Shown here in pieces: positions 34,583-44,181 of a DNA stretch of 64,000 bases; the stretch's first letter is position 1; every line of letters starts with the position of its first letter. Below the pieces are notes generated by a model, which was not told where the DNA came from, ran no database searches, and was given only the letters and a program-made list of their open reading frames with translations. The position numbers and the translations under genes are program-made. The stretch is from Erythrobacter rubeus (GTDB taxonomy: Bacteria; Pseudomonadota; Alphaproteobacteria; Sphingomonadales; Sphingomonadaceae), in contig NZ_JACXLC010000001.1 in assembly GCF_014705715.1 (NCBI RefSeq), positions 2,720,334-2,784,333 of the forward strand, given 5' to 3'.

Positions 34583-37484
34583 TGACGTGCTCCTCTCCGA
34601 CGACAGAGGCGCAGCGCCCGCACAGCGCGCCGTCTTCGGGCACGTCGGGCAGCAGGCGCCAGCAGCGCCCGCATTTCGCGTCGGTTGATTTGGAGACCCT
34701 CACCTCTTCGCCTTGGCCGCGCGTCACTGTCCCGGTGATGAACAATTCGGCGAGCTGTTCGTCGCTCACGCCTTCCGGAATGGCATCGGCAGGCACGGTC
34801 ACCACCGCCTCGTTGCTCGATCGGATCACCTTGTCGCGGCGCAGCGGCTCGATCGCTTCGGTCACGCGTTCGCGCAGATTGCGGAGCTTCTCCCACTTGG
34901 CGCGGTCGGCGGGTACCGCCGGGACCGATGGCCATTCAAGCAAGTGCACGCTGCCTTCCTGCTCGCCGTCTTCGGGATAGCGGGTCTGCCAAACCTCTTC
35001 CGCTGTGAAGACCAGCACCGGCGCGGCGTAGCGCACGAGCGCGTGGAAGAGCAGGTCGAGCACGGTGCGATAGGCATTGCGCGTGGTCGAGGCAGGCCCG
35101 TCGCAATAGAGCGTATCCTTGCGGATATCGAAGAAGAACGCGGAGAGGTCTTCGTTGCAGAAATCAACCAGCAGGCGCGTGTAGGTGTTAAAGTCGTAAT
35201 CATGGACCGCTTGGCGCAGCTTGCCGTCAAGTTCGCTCAGTAGCGAGAGGACGTAGAGCTCCAGCTCCGGAATCTCGCCGGTATCCGACATATCGCCGAC
35301 AAATCCGTCGAGCGCACCGAGCAGATAGCGGAAGGTGTTGCGCAGGCGGCGGTACTGATCGCCCACGCCTTTCAGAATTTCATCGCCGATCCGGTGATCT
35401 TCGGTGAAATCGACGCTCAGCGCCCACAGCCGGATGATGTCAGCGCCGGTCGTTTCCATGATCTTGAGCGGATCGATGGTGTTGCCGAGCGACTTCGACA
35501 TTTTCTTGCCCTTGGCATCCATGGTGAAGCCGTGGGTGAGAACCTGGTCGTATGGCGCGCGCCCGCGCGTGGCGCAGCTTTGCAGCAACGAGGACTGGAA
35601 CCAACCGCGATGTTGGTCTGACCCTTCGAGATAGAGATTGGCCGGCCATTGGAGATCGGGCCAGCGACCGCCTTCCAGCACAAATGCATGGGTGCAGCCG
35701 GAATCGAACCAGACATCGAGGATGTCGGTGACCATTTCAAATTCTTCGGGATCGTAGTCCGCGCCGAGAAACTCGGCCATTCGTGCCTTTTCCCAGGCGT
35801 CAACTCCTTCGGCGCGGACAGCTTCCACAATACGGGCGTTGACTGCGGGGTCTTTCAGATAACTGCCGTCTTTTCTCACAAACAGCGTGATCGGCACGCC
35901 CCAGGCGCGCTGGCGGCTGAGCACCCAATCGGGCCGTCCCTCGACCATGGATCCGATGCGGTTCGCGCCTTTCTCCGGCACAAAGCGCACACGCTCGATC
36001 TCGGACATGGCGCGCTCGCGCAGAGTGCCGGGTACGCCCTTCGCATGGCCCATACCGTTCAGTTCGATCTTTGGCGCATCGGCAGGCTGGACCGGCTCGT
36101 CCAGCGGCTTGTCCATCGGCACGAACCATTGCGGGGTGCAGCGATAGATGACTTTGGCTTTGGAGCGCCACGAATGCGGGTATGAGTGCGCGTAGTCGGC
36201 AGAGGCGCTGAGCAATGCGCCTGCTTCGCGCAGATCGTTGCAGATCGGCCCGTCGGGCGCGTTGAAGGGCTTGTTGATGACGCTGCGGCGTCGTTCGTCA
36301 CCCCCACCGAGCCAGAGCCAGTCGTCGCGGTAGCGCCCATCATCCATGACCGCGAAGACAGGGTCGATGCCGTGCGCCTTGCACAGTTCGAAATCGTCCT
36401 CGCCGTGGTCGGGCGACATATGGACAATGCCGGTGCCGCTCTCGGTGGTGACGAAATCGCCCGCGAGCATCGGGCGCGGTGTGCCGTAGAACCCGCCAAG
36501 ATGGTGCATGGGGTGGCGCACATAAGTGCGCCCTCCGACCGACATATCATCTGTCAGACCGAACATCTCGCCGTCGAACAGGACGTCATCGACCTCATCT
36601 TGGATTGAGGGGTCAAATTCGAGACCTGCTCGTGCACAGAAAGCATCGCGCAGATCCTCGGCAACGATGAAGCGGCGGCCATCAGCTACCGTGAATGCTT
36701 CATATGTCACACCTTTTCCGAACGAGAGCGCCTGATTGACGGGTATTGTCCACGGGGTCGTCGTCCAGATCACCACATAAGCGCCGATCAAGCCTGGGTT
36801 AGGGCTCTCGACAACTTCAAACGCCACGTCGATCTGCGGAGAATCCGTCAGGTCTTCATACTCAACCTCAGCCTCGGCCAAAGCGGTTTTCTCGACCGGC
36901 GACCACATCACCGGTTTCGACCCGCGGTACAAATTTCCAGCCTCCGCGAACTTCATCAGCTCGGCAACAATCGTCGCCTCCGCCTGGAAGTCCATCGTCA
37001 GGTACGGATTGTCCCAGTCGCCCATGATGCCGAGCCGCTTCAGCTGCTCGCGCTGGGTATCGACCCATTTCTGCGCATAGGCGCGGCATTCGGCGCGGAA
37101 TTCCTTTGCAGGAACCTCGTCCTTGTTCTTCTTTTTCTTGCGGTATTGCTCCTCGACCTTCCATTCGATGGGCAGGCCGTGGCAGTCCCAACCGGGCACG
37201 TAGGGCGCGTCCTTGCCCAGCAGGTTCTGCGTACGGCAGACCATGTCTTTGAGGATATGGTTGAGTGCATGGCCGATATGCATGTCGCCATTGGCGTAAG
37301 GCGGGCCATCGTGGAGGATGAACTTCTCGCGGCCAGCGCGCGCCTCCCGCAGTTTCGCGTACAGATCGATCTCGCGCCAGCGCGCCTCGATGCCCGGCTC
37401 CTTTTGCGGGAGGCCGGCTTTCATCGGAAAGGCGGTCTTGGGCAGGAAGACCGTATCTTTGTAGTCGCGTTTGCTGTCAGACAT
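34575..37484 (-). CDS. ileS: Isoleucyl-tRNA synthetase
   Basis: Class I aminoacyl-tRNA synthetase, 969 residues. Seen: the HIGH motif (DMHIGHALNH), the CP1 editing domain (WTTTPWTIP; GTGIVHMSPDHGEDD), the KMSKS loop (GKKMSKSLGN) and the C-terminal zinc motif CGRC-x(n)-CGRC. It is part of the minus-strand gpmA-to-DUF3035 operon, 41 bases downstream of the GDPD gene. Confidence 0.97.
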   Translation of the reverse strand: MSDSKRDYKDTVFLPKTAFPMKAGLPQKEPGIEARWREIDLYAKLREARAGREKFILHDGPPYANGDMHIGHALNHILKDMVCRTQNLLGKDAPYVPGWDCHGLPIEWKVEEQYRKKKKNKDEVPAKEFRAECRAYAQKWVDTQREQLKRLGIMGDWDNPYLTMDFQAEATIVAELMKFAEAGNLYRGSKPVMWSPVEKTALAEAEVEYEDLTDSPQIDVAFEVVESPNPGLIGAYVVIWTTTPWTIPVNQALSFGKGVTYEAFTVADGRRFIVAEDLRDAFCARAGLEFDPSIQDEVDDVLFDGEMFGLTDDMSVGGRTYVRHPMHHLGGFYGTPRPMLAGDFVTTESGTGIVHMSPDHGEDDFELCKAHGIDPVFAVMDDGRYRDDWLWLGGGDERRRSVINKPFNAPDGPICNDLREAGALLSASADYAHSYPHSWRSKAKVIYRCTPQWFVPMDKPLDEPVQPADAPKIELNGMGHAKGVPGTLRERAMSEIERVRFVPEKGANRIGSMVEGRPDWVLSRQRAWGVPITLFVRKDGSYLKDPAVNARIVEAVRAEGVDAWEKARMAEFLGADYDPEEFEMVTDILDVWFDSGCTHAFVLEGGRWPDLQWPANLYLEGSDQHRGWFQSSLLQSCATRGRAPYDQVLTHGFTMDAKGKKMSKSLGNTIDPLKIMETTGADIIRLWALSVDFTEDHRIGDEILKGVGDQYRRLRNTFRYLLGALDGFVGDMSDTGEIPELELYVLSLLSELDGKLRQAVHDYDFNTYTRLLVDFCNEDLSAFFFDIRKDTLYCDGPASTTRNAYRTVLDLLFHALVRYAAPVLVFTAEEVWQTRYPEDGEQEGSVHLLEWPSVPAVPADRAKWEKLRNLRERVTEAIEPLRRDKVIRSSNEAVVTVPADAIPEGVSDEQLAELFITGTVTRGQGEEVRVSKSTDAKCGRCWRLLPDVPEDGALCGRCASVVGEEHVSG

Positions 37485-37525
37485 AGGGGAGGGCCGTTAG
37501 GGCATTACGCGCCTGCAATAAAGCC

Positions 37526-38587
37526 TCATTGCGCAGCTCGGCCCGCGGCCCGGCGCCTAGCGAGTGCAGCTTGCGCAGCGTCGATTTCCTCCTGAGAGCG
37601 ATTGTCGAAGCGCGGGAAGAGCGCAGGCAGGGTTGTAAACGCATCCTCGGTCCAGACGTAGCCGTTGAAACTGCTGGGGATTTCGGAGAGCTGTTCGGGC
37701 AGAGTTATACCGCGCGGCAGGTTGTCGCCGATCGGTCCGATCACGATGACTTCGCCCCGGTAAGCCTCCATCCGCGCGATCAAGCGGTTTGGCCAGCCCC
37801 AGAATGCCCATTGGTAATTGAGCGGGATGAGCATCGTGTTGCCCCGGCAGATCTCCGGCAGATAGCCCGTCCAGCCATAGGCGACGTAATCTTCCGAACA
37901 GGCGCGCGCTTCGTCCGGGTTCCACGCCCAAGCATCGGGATGGAGGTTGCGGATGCGGTCTATCGGTCCGGAATGTCCGTAAAACGCATCACCGGATTGC
38001 GCCGGATCGCGCCCCATCGCCAAAAGGCTCGTGGAGACCAGGTCGGCCTCGGCAGAGTCTTTCGACTTGAAGTTGATCATCAGCCTGCCGCGCGGGGGCA
38101 ATGCCCTAGCCACTTCTTCAAGTGTAGGCATCGCTCCGATGAACTTGCCGCGAAACGGATAGGTCTGGCCGCCATCGGCTGTGTAGCCGTGTCCGATATC
38201 GAGCGCCTTCAGCTCCTCCAGCGTCGCATCGCGCACCGGACCGGTACCATCGGTGCGGCAATCGAGCGTCCAGTCATGGAAGACGACGACCTCTCCGTCC
38301 TTGGTCGGCGCGACGTCTACCTCGACCAGCCATGCACCCATTTTCTGCGCACGAACCACGCTTGCAACCGTGTTTTCCAGATAACGGTGATACGGTTGGT
38401 AGATCCTGTCCGCAGTGCAGGTATCGCGGCCTACTCCGGTCTTGTCGTAAAGCTGATGCAGCCCGCGATGCGCGATCTGCTTGGGCGCGCCGATGGGATT
38501 GGGTGCGAGCCAGCTTGCGTTGGTGATCGACAGAACGAGGATCAGGATCGCAAACCCCATCCCGCCCCACAGCGCGAATTTCTTCAT
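37526..38587 (-). CDS. Membrane-anchored glycerophosphodiester phosphodiesterase family protein
   Basis: A 353-residue protein with an N-terminal membrane anchor (residues 5-28) and a TIM-barrel GDPD domain. The catalytic AHRGLHQLY (HRG) and the metal motif VEVDVAPTKDGEVVVFHD are present. It likely hydrolyses glycerophosphodiesters outside the membrane. Its start overlaps the ribF stop by 4 bases. Confidence 0.88.
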   Translation of the reverse strand: MKKFALWGGMGFAILILVLSITNASWLAPNPIGAPKQIAHRGLHQLYDKTGVGRDTCTADRIYQPYHRYLENTVASVVRAQKMGAWLVEVDVAPTKDGEVVVFHDWTLDCRTDGTGPVRDATLEELKALDIGHGYTADGGQTYPFRGKFIGAMPTLEEVARALPPRGRLMINFKSKDSAEADLVSTSLLAMGRDPAQSGDAFYGHSGPIDRIRNLHPDAWAWNPDEARACSEDYVAYGWTGYLPEICRGNTMLIPLNYQWAFWGWPNRLIARMEAYRGEVIVIGPIGDNLPRGITLPEQLSEIPSSFNGYVWTEDAFTTLPALFPRFDNRSQEEIDAAQAALARRRAAGRAAQ

Positions 38588-39510
38588 GAGAGCAGTCGCC
38601 GGGCCTCGGCGCAGTCACGCTCCATCTGATCGGTCAGCGCATCGAGCGAATCGAACTTCGCCTCTCCGCGCAGGAAATGGTGAAAGGCGACTTCGATTTC
38701 CTGACCGTAGAGGTCGCCGGAAAAATCGAAGAAATACGGCTCGAGAAGTTCCTTCGGCGGATCGAATTGCGGGCGGATGCCGATATTGGCCGCGCCCTTC
38801 AGCTCCTCGCCCGTGCTCAGGATGCGGCCTGTCACGGCATAAACCCCGTATTTCGGGCGAAGGTAATTCTCGACCGAGACATTGGCCGTTGGATAGCCGA
38901 GCTTGCGCCCATTCTTGTCGCCATGTTCGACGATGCCGCGGATCGCGAAGGGGCGGGTGAGAAGCTGCGCCGCAAGCTGCGGGTCGCCATCGCGCAGCGC
39001 CTCGCGCACCCGGCTGGACGAAACGACATCGCCATGTCCTTTCACCGGTTCCACCACACGGGATTTGAGGCCATGTTCGCTGCCAAGGCTGCGGAGCAGA
39101 TCGACATTCCCCTTCGCGCCCTGACCGAAAGTAAAGTCGCCCCCGGTGACGACGCCATGCGCGCCGAAGCGCTCGCACAGGATCTCGGTGATGAAATCCT
39201 CGGCGCTGGTGCTGGCGAGCGCCTTGTCGAAATGAAACACCAGCATCGCCGTTGCGCCGGCCGCGAGATAGAGCTCCTGCCGCTGCTCAAGCGTCGTCAG
39301 GCGGAAAGGCGGGACGTCGGGCCGGAAGAACCGAACCGGATGGGGGTCGAAGGTGGCGATGATCGAGGGGCTGCCTTCTTCATGCGCCCACTTGATCGCC
39401 TCCCCTGCGACAGCCTGATGCCCGGAATGGAAGCCGTCGAAATTGCCCAGCGCAATCACGGCGCCGCGCAAGGGGGCGGCAATGCCTTCGCGATGATCGA
39501 GCCAGCGCAT
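38584..39510 (-). CDS. ribF: Bifunctional riboflavin kinase/FAD synthetase
   Basis: Makes FMN and FAD. The 308-residue protein has an N-terminal FMN adenylyltransferase domain with GNFDGFHSGHQ and a C-terminal riboflavin kinase domain with RKLGYPTANV and KYGVYAV. The ATG at 39510 overlaps the folA stop by one base (TGATG). Confidence 0.95.
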   Translation of the reverse strand: MRWLDHREGIAAPLRGAVIALGNFDGFHSGHQAVAGEAIKWAHEEGSPSIIATFDPHPVRFFRPDVPPFRLTTLEQRQELYLAAGATAMLVFHFDKALASTSAEDFITEILCERFGAHGVVTGGDFTFGQGAKGNVDLLRSLGSEHGLKSRVVEPVKGHGDVVSSSRVREALRDGDPQLAAQLLTRPFAIRGIVEHGDKNGRKLGYPTANVSVENYLRPKYGVYAVTGRILSTGEELKGAANIGIRPQFDPPKELLEPYFFDFSGDLYGQEIEVAFHHFLRGEAKFDSLDALTDQMERDCAEARRLLS

Positions 39511-40043
39511 CAGGCGATCCCGCGCGCTTCGTGCTCGGGTGCGCGCCTGTAAGTAACGAATGCGTAAGCTGGTGTTTCGCCGTTCGCTACAAACTCTTTG
39601 CGCTCTTTCACGACCCATTCGCTGCCCAAGGGCTTCATGAACGTGTCGCCCGGATAATCGGCGTCGATTTCGGTCACTTCGATCCGGTGCGCAAGCGGGC
39701 GGAACACGTCGTAGATCGCCGATCCTCCGACGACGCAAATCTCGCCAGTGTCGTTGTCGGTGCGCGCGAGCGCCAGCGCTTGATCCACGGTGTGCGCGAT
39801 TTCGGCGCCGTCCTTGTTCCAATGCTCGCGGCGAGACAGGACGATGTGCCGGCGACCGGGAAGCAGCCCCGGCAGGCTCTCGAATGTCTTCCGGCCCATG
39901 ATCATCGGCTTGCCCATTGTGAGCGCCTTGAACCGTTTCAGGTCGGCAGGGAGGTGCCACGGCAGCCTCTCCTCGAACCCGATCGCGCCGTTGGAAGCAC
40001 GGGCATAGATCAGGGTGAGTTCCAGATCGGGCGGCTTGTTCAC
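39510..40043 (-). CDS. folA: Dihydrofolate reductase
   Basis: NADPH-dependent reduction of dihydrofolate. The 177-residue protein shows NGAIGFEERLPWHLPADLKR, MGRKTFESLPG, GRRHIVLSR and VVGGSAIYDVF. It overlaps purK by 4 bases and ribF by 1. Confidence 0.96.
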   Translation of the reverse strand: MNKPPDLELTLIYARASNGAIGFEERLPWHLPADLKRFKALTMGKPMIMGRKTFESLPGLLPGRRHIVLSRREHWNKDGAEIAHTVDQALALARTDNDTGEICVVGGSAIYDVFRPLAHRIEVTEIDADYPGDTFMKPLGSEWVVKERKEFVANGETPAYAFVTYRRAPEHEARGIA

Positions 40044-41119
40044 GGGAGGGTATGGCTCACTCGGGTGACGTGACCCATCTTGCGTCCGTCATGCGCCTCA
40101 CGCTTGCCATACAGGTGCAAGTGCGGCTCGCCGTCTTCGGCGAGGATTTCGTGCGCGGTGAGCGCGTCCTTGCCGACGATATTGCGCATGTCGATGCTGG
40201 TGAAGCGTGTCGCGGTCTCGCCCAGCGGCAGTCCGCAGATCGCGCGGACATGGTTTTCGAACTGGCTCGTTGCGGCGCCTTCGATGGTCCAGTGCCCCGA
40301 ATTGTGTACACGCGGCGCCATTTCGTTAAAAATCGGGCCCTTCTGCGTGGCGAAGAACTCGAGCGTGAGCACGCCGACATATCGAAGCGCTTCCGCTGTT
40401 TTCGCGGCGATCCCCCGCGCCTCCTCGATCAGCGGTTCCACTCTGTCGCCTGCAGGCAGCACCGATTGAACAAGCATACCGCCTTCGTGCGTGTTCGCGG
40501 TGGAATCCCAGAACCGGATCTCGCCATCAGTGCCGCGCACGAGGATCACCGAAAACTCGGTGTCGAATGCGACCATACCTTCGTAAATGCAAGGCCGCCC
40601 GGGAAAGCGCACGCCCTGCGCGTCGTGTTCGTTGGCGACACGCCACTGGCCCTTGCCATCGTAGCCATCGCGCGCGGTCTTCAGGATGCCCGGAGTGCCG
40701 ATCCGCTGCATCGCGCGGGCGAAATCCTCGTCGTTCTCGACGCGCATGTAGGGCGCGCAATTCGCGCCGATCTGCTCGACGAAACTCTTTTCCTGTAACC
40801 GGTCCTGCGCGACGCCAAGGGCAGCCGGATGCGGGGCGAGCATGCGCTGCGGAATGGTTTCGACCGCAGAGAGCGGTACGTTTTCGAATTCCCAGGTGAC
40901 GATGTCGCACTGCGAGGCGAACGCCGCGATCGCATCCCGATCCCCCCAGCCATTCTCAAAAAAATCAGCACAAAGATCGGAAGCGACATTGTCGCCCGGC
41001 GGCGCATAGCCGATTGTGCGATAGCCAAGCTGCGCGGCCGCGGCCGCCATCATCCGGCCAAGCTGGCCGCCACCGAGGATGCCTATGGTCGATCCGGGGG
41101 GAAGAGGCGCGCTAGCCAT
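40040..41119 (-). CDS. purK: 5-(carboxyamino)imidazole ribonucleotide synthase
   Basis: ATP-grasp enzyme of purine synthesis, 359 residues. IGILGGGQLGRMMA, the WEFENVP motif, TARDGYDGKGQ and FNEMAPRVHNSGHWTIE are diagnostic. The ATG at 41119 overlaps the purE stop by one base; the two enzymes act in sequence. Confidence 0.96.
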   Translation of the reverse strand: MASAPLPPGSTIGILGGGQLGRMMAAAAAQLGYRTIGYAPPGDNVASDLCADFFENGWGDRDAIAAFASQCDIVTWEFENVPLSAVETIPQRMLAPHPAALGVAQDRLQEKSFVEQIGANCAPYMRVENDEDFARAMQRIGTPGILKTARDGYDGKGQWRVANEHDAQGVRFPGRPCIYEGMVAFDTEFSVILVRGTDGEIRFWDSTANTHEGGMLVQSVLPAGDRVEPLIEEARGIAAKTAEALRYVGVLTLEFFATQKGPIFNEMAPRVHNSGHWTIEGAATSQFENHVRAICGLPLGETATRFTSIDMRNIVGKDALTAHEILAEDGEPHLHLYGKREAHDGRKMGHVTRVSHTLP

Positions 41120-41613
41120 CAGTCGACCGGGGCCTCGCCAACATCGGCGGTTCGCGAGGCGCGCCAATCCTGCAGGCGCTCCGACAAGTCTTCGTCGGAA
41201 AGCGCAAGGATCGAAGCCGCCATCAACCCTGCATTCTTCGCACCCGCTTCACCGACGGCGAGCGTCCCGACCGGCACGCCGCCGGGCATTTGCACGATCG
41301 AAAGCAGGCTGTCCCAGCCGGAGAGCGCCTTGGACTGCACGGGCACACCCAGCACCGGCAGATGCGTCATCGCGGCGATCATACCGGGCAAGTGCGCTGC
41401 GCCGCCTGCGCCTGCAATGATGACATCGAAGCCTTCGCCTTCGGCACCTTTGGCAAATGCGCTCATCCGGTCGGGAGTGCGATGAGCGGAAACGATCCTC
41501 GCCTCGTGCTCGACCTCCAGTTCTTCGAGCACTTCGGCGGCGCATTTCATCGTCGGCCAATCCGATTGGCTGCCCATGACGATCGCGACGCGTCCTCTGC
41601 TGTCTGCTGCCAT
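41119..41613 (-). CDS. purE: 5-(carboxyamino)imidazole ribonucleotide mutase
   Basis: Class I PurE, 164 residues. It moves the carboxylate of N5-CAIR to give CAIR. Motifs [18 protein letters not shown] and [11 protein letters not shown] are present. It follows gpmA by 14 bases. Confidence 0.96.
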   Translation of the reverse strand: MAADSRGRVAIVMGSQSDWPTMKCAAEVLEELEVEHEARIVSAHRTPDRMSAFAKGAEGEGFDVIIAGAGGAAHLPGMIAAMTHLPVLGVPVQSKALSGWDSLLSIVQMPGGVPVGTLAVGEAGAKNAGLMAASILALSDEDLSERLQDWRASRTADVGEAPVD

Positions 41614-41627
41614 CGGTGCGCGTGTCC

Positions 41628-42314
41628 TCAGCTGTCTTTCAGGTAGTACCGCTCACCCGGCACCATATCGTTGTCAAAGTCATAGATGATCGGCTGGCCG
41701 GTGGGAATCTCCAGACCTGTGATGTCCTCATCCGAGATCTTCGAGAGATGCTTGACCAGCGCCCGAAGCGAGTTTCCGTGCGCAGAGATTATGACGGTTT
41801 CGCCGCTGCGCAGAACCGGAAGGATGTCGCTTTCCCAATAGGGAAGGACGCGCTCAATGGTGAGTTTCAGGCTTTCCGTGTTGGGAACGGCGATCCCATC
41901 GTAGCGCGGATCGGCGCCGGGATCGTACTCGCTGCCCGGCTCCATCGGCGGAGGCGGTGTATCGAAGCTGCGCCGCCAGATATGCACCTGCTCATCACCG
42001 TGCTTGTCCCGCGTTTCCTGCTTGTTGAGCCCGGTGAGCCCGCCATAATGGCGCTCATTGAGCCGCCAGTCCTTGGTTACCGGCAGCCAAAGCCGGTCCA
42101 TTTCCTCCAGCGCCAGGTTGAGCGTCTTGATCGCCCGCGTTTGATAGGATGTGAAAGCGACCGTCGGCAGAACGCCCTTCTCCTTCATCAGCTGGCCCGC
42201 CGCTTTCGCCTCGGCGACGCCTTTTTCCGTGAGATCGACGTCCCACCACCCGGTAAAGCGGTTTTCGAGGTTCCACTGGCTCTGGCCGTGACGGACAAGG
42301 ATCAGTTTAGGGAT
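41628..42314 (-). CDS. gpmA: 2,3-bisphosphoglycerate-dependent phosphoglycerate mutase, probable ATC start
   Basis: Glycolytic mutase of the histidine-phosphatase superfamily. Read back from the first ATG (42188) the frame continues through [20 protein letters not shown], which holds the phosphohistidine RHG motif, to an ATC at 42314. This gives 228 residues, the standard length. The typical N-terminus is MPxLIL, and the ATC occupies the position of that methionine. There is no ATG, GTG or TTG between the upstream in-frame stop (TGA) and the RHG motif. A GGAG lies 7 bases before the ATC. C-terminal [17 protein letters not shown] carries the second catalytic His. Confidence 0.88.
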   Translation of the reverse strand: MPKLILVRHGQSQWNLENRFTGWWDVDLTEKGVAEAKAAGQLMKEKGVLPTVAFTSYQTRAIKTLNLALEEMDRLWLPVTKDWRLNERHYGGLTGLNKQETRDKHGDEQVHIWRRSFDTPPPPMEPGSEYDPGADPRYDGIAVPNTESLKLTIERVLPYWESDILPVLRSGETVIISAHGNSLRALVKHLSKISDEDITGLEIPTGQPIIYDFDNDMVPGERYYLKDS

Positions 42315-42378
42315 TGGTCTTCTCCAGGCGTTTCATGGGTCTGGCTGCTGGCTTGCGCGAGGCGAGCACTGGCATCCA

Positions 42379-42552
42379 CTAGCTTTGGTCGGTGCCCTTG
42401 GAAAGCCCGCTTTCGCCCGATTCGCCAGCGCTTTCGACAGGGCCCTCGATCGTCTGTGCGCGGCTCTGCGCTTTGCGGCGGCGGAGGTTCTCGCGCAATT
42501 TTGCCGCGAGCCGCTCTTCGCGCGACAGATTCTTGCTCTTGTCTTCACTCAT
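42379..42552 (-). CDS. Small basic conserved protein
   Basis: A 57-residue protein beginning MSEDKSKNLSREERLAAKLR followed by a second basic block (ENLRRRKAQSRA) and an acidic Ser/Gly tail. Short proteins of this SREERLAAKLRENLRRRK pattern are found in many sphingomonads; function unknown. It ends 64 bases upstream of gpmA in the same orientation. Confidence 0.65.
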   Translation of the reverse strand: MSEDKSKNLSREERLAAKLRENLRRRKAQSRAQTIEGPVESAGESGESGLSKGTDQS

Positions 42553-42643
42553 GCGAAACGCCTTGCCGGTAAGCGAGAAAGGCTTCAAGCCATGCTTGAC
42601 ATTGGAGGCCTACGCGACAATAGCGCGCGCCTGTTTCCTGAAG

Positions 42644-42719
42644 TGCCGCGGTAGCTCAGTGGTAGAGCGCGTCATTGGTAATGACGAGGCCGAGAGTTCA
42701 ATTCTCTCTCGTGGCACCA
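42644..42719 (+). tRNA. tRNA-Thr (anticodon GGT)
   Basis: A 76-base cloverleaf: acceptor TGCCGCG pairing with CGTGGCA (one G-T), a D arm with AGCTCAGTGGTAGAGC, anticodon stem CGTCA/TGACG with loop TTGGTAA (anticodon GGT), T arm GAGAG-TTCAATT-CTCTC, and an encoded CCA end. It decodes ACC. Confidence 0.96.
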
Positions 42720-42761
42720 TTTCCTTTCTCACAGTCAGCTTTTCGGTCGCCGCAGGCCGCC

Positions 42762-43187
42762 CTATCCTTCGGCAAGCTCCTTCGTGTGCATAACCGCACC
42801 GCGAACGGCCGCTTCCCAATCCGGTCCTTCGATCACCGCGTCCGGGTCCTTTTCGGTCCAGTGCATCGTGATATCGAGCTGCACCTCGCCATCCTCTTCG
42901 AACACCATGTTGAGCACGTATCCGGTGTAGTCGGGGTCGTCCTTCAATTTGAAGATCACGGCCATGGTGTTGGGGTCGGCCCAGATGATCTCCCGCACGG
43001 TCTTTTGCGTGTCACCCTGCTGCACCGTCATGGACCGTTCGATCGAAAGCTCCGAGAATTCCTGCAGCACCTCCACCGACACCACGCCGGGCACGTACTT
43101 GTCAGGGCGGCGGATCTTGTCGATCATCAATTCCCAGACCTGCTCTGCGCTCGCATGGATGGCCGTCTTGTGGCTGGTGAATGGCAT
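42762..43187 (-). CDS. SRPBCC-fold (Bet v1-like) protein
   Basis: A 141-residue protein with the START/SRPBCC pattern: N-terminal strand then IHASAEQVWELMIDKIRRPD, a series of beta strands, and a C-terminal long helix (EAAVRGAVMHTKELAEG). Members bind hydrophobic ligands or act as cyclases. Divergent to the SDR at 43369 across a 180-base promoter region, suggesting a role in the same locus. Confidence 0.78.
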   Translation of the reverse strand: MPFTSHKTAIHASAEQVWELMIDKIRRPDKYVPGVVSVEVLQEFSELSIERSMTVQQGDTQKTVREIIWADPNTMAVIFKLKDDPDYTGYVLNMVFEEDGEVQLDITMHWTEKDPDAVIEGPDWEAAVRGAVMHTKELAEG

Positions 43188-43368
43188 ATCAGTCTCCTTG
43201 GATCGGCGGCGAACCCTTTTCTTGCAGCGATGCGAGCACCGCTGGCAATCACCAATTCGCGTGAACGGGACAACCGCCCGCGATCATACCCCCACTTTTG
43301 ACGAGTGCGCCCGCCGCCTGCTCTCCGCTATCGCTGTTGGGGTAATCAAAGCATTGGGAGAAGTAGCG

Positions 43369-44133
43369 ATGGATCTGGGACTTAAAGGCAAGAAGGTCAT
43401 CATGAACGGCGGCGCACACGGCCTTGGCCTCGCATCGCTCAAACTCTTCGCTGCCGAGGGCGCCGATGTTGCGTTCTTCAGCCGCAAGGATGACAAGATC
43501 GAAGCGGCCAAGAAAGAGATCGACGCCGCCGGTCCGGGCAAGGTGTTTGCCGAAGTCTTCGACATGAACGATGGCGGCGATGCCTACAAAGCCTGGCTGG
43601 AGAAAGCTGCTGGCGAGCTTGGCGGGTGCGACATCTTCATCCACACCGCGTCGAGTTCGGGCACGGGCGGAACCGGCGATTGGCAGAACGGCCTCGACAT
43701 GGACATCATGGGCGCGGTCAACGGGGTGGAAGTGCTCACGCCGCATCTTGCAAATTCGGACAGCGGATCGATCGTCTTCATGTCATCGACAGCCGCGCTC
43801 GAAACCTTCATCGCGCCTCAGGCTTTCAACGCGCTCAAGGCAGCCCTGATCACATACGGATCGCAGCTCAGCCAGGCGCTCGCGCCGCAAGGTATCCGCG
43901 TGAACTGCGTCTCGCCCGGCGCGATCGAGTATCCCGGCGGCAATTGGGAAATGATCAAGGCCGGCATGCGTGAGCTCTACGATGCGACGCTTGCCAAGAT
44001 GCCGATGGGACGCTTGGGCAATGACGAAGAAGTGGCGAAGGCAATTGTGTTCACCGCCAGTCCCGCCGTTCCATACATGACCGGATCGAACATCGTCATC
44101 GACGGCGGCTTTACGCAGCGCGTCCAGTTCTGA
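43369..44133 (+). CDS. SDR family protein with catalytic Tyr replaced by Phe
   Basis: A 254-residue classical SDR fold: NAD(P) motif NGGAHGLGLAS at about 13-23, Ser140 in MSSTAALE, and Lys157 in AFNALKAA. The Tyr of the YxxxK dyad, 13 residues after the serine, is Phe153 (TTC at 43825-43827). The NNAG region is also altered (IHTASSS). Such a change usually abolishes dehydrogenase activity, so it may be a ligand-binding or altered-chemistry member. It is followed after 48 bases by the E1 alpha gene in one operon. Confidence 0.85.
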   Translation: MDLGLKGKKVIMNGGAHGLGLASLKLFAAEGADVAFFSRKDDKIEAAKKEIDAAGPGKVFAEVFDMNDGGDAYKAWLEKAAGELGGCDIFIHTASSSGTGGTGDWQNGLDMDIMGAVNGVEVLTPHLANSDSGSIVFMSSTAALETFIAPQAFNALKAALITYGSQLSQALAPQGIRVNCVSPGAIEYPGGNWEMIKAGMRELYDATLAKMPMGRLGNDEEVAKAIVFTASPAVPYMTGSNIVIDGGFTQRVQF

Positions 44134-44181
44134 TCCCGTCTCGCAATCTGAGATCACCTCCAACAGGAAGGCCCAATTCCT

